Positions 60,440-61,584 of a stretch of 61,584 bases of DNA are shown piece by piece. The stretch spans positions 1-61,584 of the forward strand of contig JAKIML020000103.1 in NCBI GenBank assembly GCA_022702935.2, written 5' to 3'. Every line of letters starts with the position of its first letter. The first letter of the stretch is position 1. Made by a program: the position numbers and the translations under genes. The notes under the pieces are model-generated. The model was not told where the DNA came from. It did not search any database and saw only the letters and a program-made list of their open reading frames with translations. Source of the stretch: Bacillota bacterium (lineage in GTDB: Bacteria > Bacillota > Clostridia > DSM-8532).

Positions 60440-61584
60440 TTAATTTAAGCCAAACAACCTGCCCACATTGAAGATGAGGAAGGCCACTACCCAGGCAATG
60501 GCAGTCTGATAGCCTACGGCAAACAGGGTCCATTTCCAGGAGTTCATTTCTCTCTTAATGGTGGCAAAGGCCGCGATACAGGGCAGATATAACAGGGTGA
60601 ATGCCATATAGGCATAGGCGGTTAAGGGTGTAAAAGCACTTTGCAGGGCCGGTATCAGTTGAGCGGCTTCTTCACCTACGCCATGGAGAATGCCCAGGGT
60701 TGATACCACCACTTCCTTGGCCACAAATCCGGTCAACAGAGCCACCGAAGACCGCCAGTCCCCAAAGCCCAGGGGTGCAAAGAAGGGAGCAATGGCCGCG
60801 CCTATGGCGCCCATGATACTTTCACTGGGGTCCTCCACCATCTGGAGGGAGAAGCTGAAGCTCTGCAGCACCCAAATCAATACAGCCGCCGAGAAGATAA
60901 TAGTTCCTGCCTTCTTTATAAAGCCCTTTGCCCTGTCCCACATGTGGATCATCAGCCCCTTAAAGGTAGGCAGGCGGTAAGGGGGGAGCTCCATGACAAA
61001 AGGAGCGGCTTCACCCTTAAAGAGGGTCTTTTTAAGCACAATACCTGACAGAATGGCAATCAGAATACCCAGCAGGTAAATGGAGAAGATGACCATGCCT
61101 TGATTTTTGGCAAAGAAGGCTGCCGCAAAAATGGCATATACGGGAAGTCTTGCACCACATGACATAAAAGGTGTGAGTATGATGGTCAGTCTTCTGTCCT
61201 TCTCATTTTCCAGGGTACGTGCGCTCATGACGGCGGGAACGCTGCAGCCAAAGCCCATGAGCATGGGGATGAAGGACTTTCCGGTTAATCCAAGCTTTCT
61301 CAGAAGGCGATCCATAACGAAAGCCGCTCTGGCCATATAGCCGCTGTCTTCCAGGATGGACAGGAAGAAGAACAGGATCATGATTTGGGGAACAAAGACC
61401 AGCATGCTTCCCATGCCGCCGATGATGCCATCCACAATCAAGGAGTGGAGCCAGTCCGCCGCTCCGGCATTGGTAAGCCAATCAGATACAGCGCCGGCAA
61501 GATTCTCATTAATCAATACATCCACGAAATCCACCGTAAAGGAGCCAATGGCACCAAAGGTGAGCTGGAACAGTCCGAACATAA
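60440..61584 (-). CDS. feoB: Ferrous iron transporter FeoB, C-terminal part (5' end beyond window)
   Basis: 380 residues of the membrane half of FeoB; the G domain lies outside the window. Gate motifs are recognisable: DSGYMARAAFVMDRLLRKLGL, GFGCSVPAVMSART with the first gate Cys, TPFMSCGARLPVY with the second gate Cys, and GFVAKEVVVSTLGIL near the end. The protein imports Fe(II). Its 3' end is followed by the small Cys-rich protein. No FeoA gene is visible in the window. Confidence 0.96.
   Translation of the reverse strand, partial: MFGLFQLTFGAIGSFTVDFVDVLINENLAGAVSDWLTNAGAADWLHSLIVDGIIGGMGSMLVFVPQIMILFFFLSILEDSGYMARAAFVMDRLLRKLGLTGKSFIPMLMGFGCSVPAVMSARTLENEKDRRLTIILTPFMSCGARLPVYAIFAAAFFAKNQGMVIFSIYLLGILIAILSGIVLKKTLFKGEAAPFVMELPPYRLPTFKGLMIHMWDRAKGFIKKAGTIIFSAAVLIWVLQSFSFSLQMVEDPSESIMGAIGAAIAPFFAPLGFGDWRSSVALLTGFVAKEVVVSTLGILHGVGEEAAQLIPALQSAFTPLTAYAYMAFTLLYLPCIAAFATIKREMNSWKWTLFAVGYQTAIAWVVAFLIFNVGRLFGLN

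Noticed and set aside
1-61584. CRISPR arrays, tRNA or rRNA genes, insertion sequences, prophage or attachment sites
   Set aside because: No regularly spaced repeats, no clover-leaf or rRNA sequence, and no transposase, integrase or phage structural protein was seen.

Overview
The window is a dense, almost gap-free piece of a Bacillota (Clostridia-type) anaerobe chromosome. Evidence for this: rpsO-pnp, rimO-pgsA and smc-ftsY neighbourhoods of the Gram-positive kind, lipoprotein signal peptides, AGGAGG-type ribosome binding sites, a DUF3794 (SPOCS) protein of the type linked to spore and exosporium layers, a PerR/Fur regulator, a DUF4364 protein, YesM/YesN-type two-component proteins and a tandem glycine riboswitch. 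No rRNA, tRNA, CRISPR array, insertion sequence or prophage was seen. Most genes lie on the minus strand. The plus-strand genes are concentrated at 41.5-51.9 kb, plus one ketopantoate reductase-like gene at 59.3 kb.

1-16.8 kb: a sugar or polyol island, entirely on the minus strand. In transcription order it holds a YesM-like sensor kinase, a ribose-type binding lipoprotein probably serving as its sensor, a complete RbsA-RbsC-RbsB importer, a chemoreceptor, a YesN-like AraC response regulator, a LacI repressor, then an FGGY kinase, a GatD-like dehydrogenase, a GatZ/KbaZ-family protein, a FucU/RbsD mutarotase and an aldo/keto reductase (cut by the window edge). Three copies of an AAACGTTT-centred operator tie repressor, importer and catabolic operon together. 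Two 14-bp direct repeats one 22-bp period apart abut the importer promoter and are the likely response-regulator site. This resembles the XylFII-LytS-YesN sensing logic known from Clostridium beijerinckii, with an added chemoreceptor and a GatZ pathway that lacks its usual GatY partner in the visible sequence.

17-38 kb: housekeeping genes. These are pnp and rpsO with structured leaders, pgsA, rimO, a serA-LUD operon behind a tandem glycine riboswitch, an orphan PstS-like lipoprotein, ftsY, smc, an SLH/transglutaminase surface protein, a GntR regulator with citrate synthase behind a 22-bp operator, a second transglutaminase protein, a HAD phosphatase and two TrkA-type potassium regulators. 38-41.4 kb: isocitrate dehydrogenase and aconitase, which with citrate synthase give the oxidative TCA branch to 2-oxoglutarate.

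41.5-52 kb: DUF4364, DUF218, two cyclophilins, thioredoxin, a Crp/Fnr regulator beside a CoA-disulfide reductase/rhodanese fusion, a lactate dehydrogenase-malic enzyme operon, a SPOCS protein with a Lys/Asp tail, a small hydrophilic protein, a Fur-family regulator and a 32-residue membrane miniprotein. 52-58.8 kb: a chemotaxis operon, cheY-cheA-cheW-mcp-cheR-cheB, that appears damaged. cheA has lost the phospho-accepting histidine region and its start is out of frame; the mcp carries an in-frame TAA and a one-base frameshift. The window ends with a ketopantoate-reductase-like gene, a tiny Cys-rich membrane protein and the C-terminal half of FeoB.
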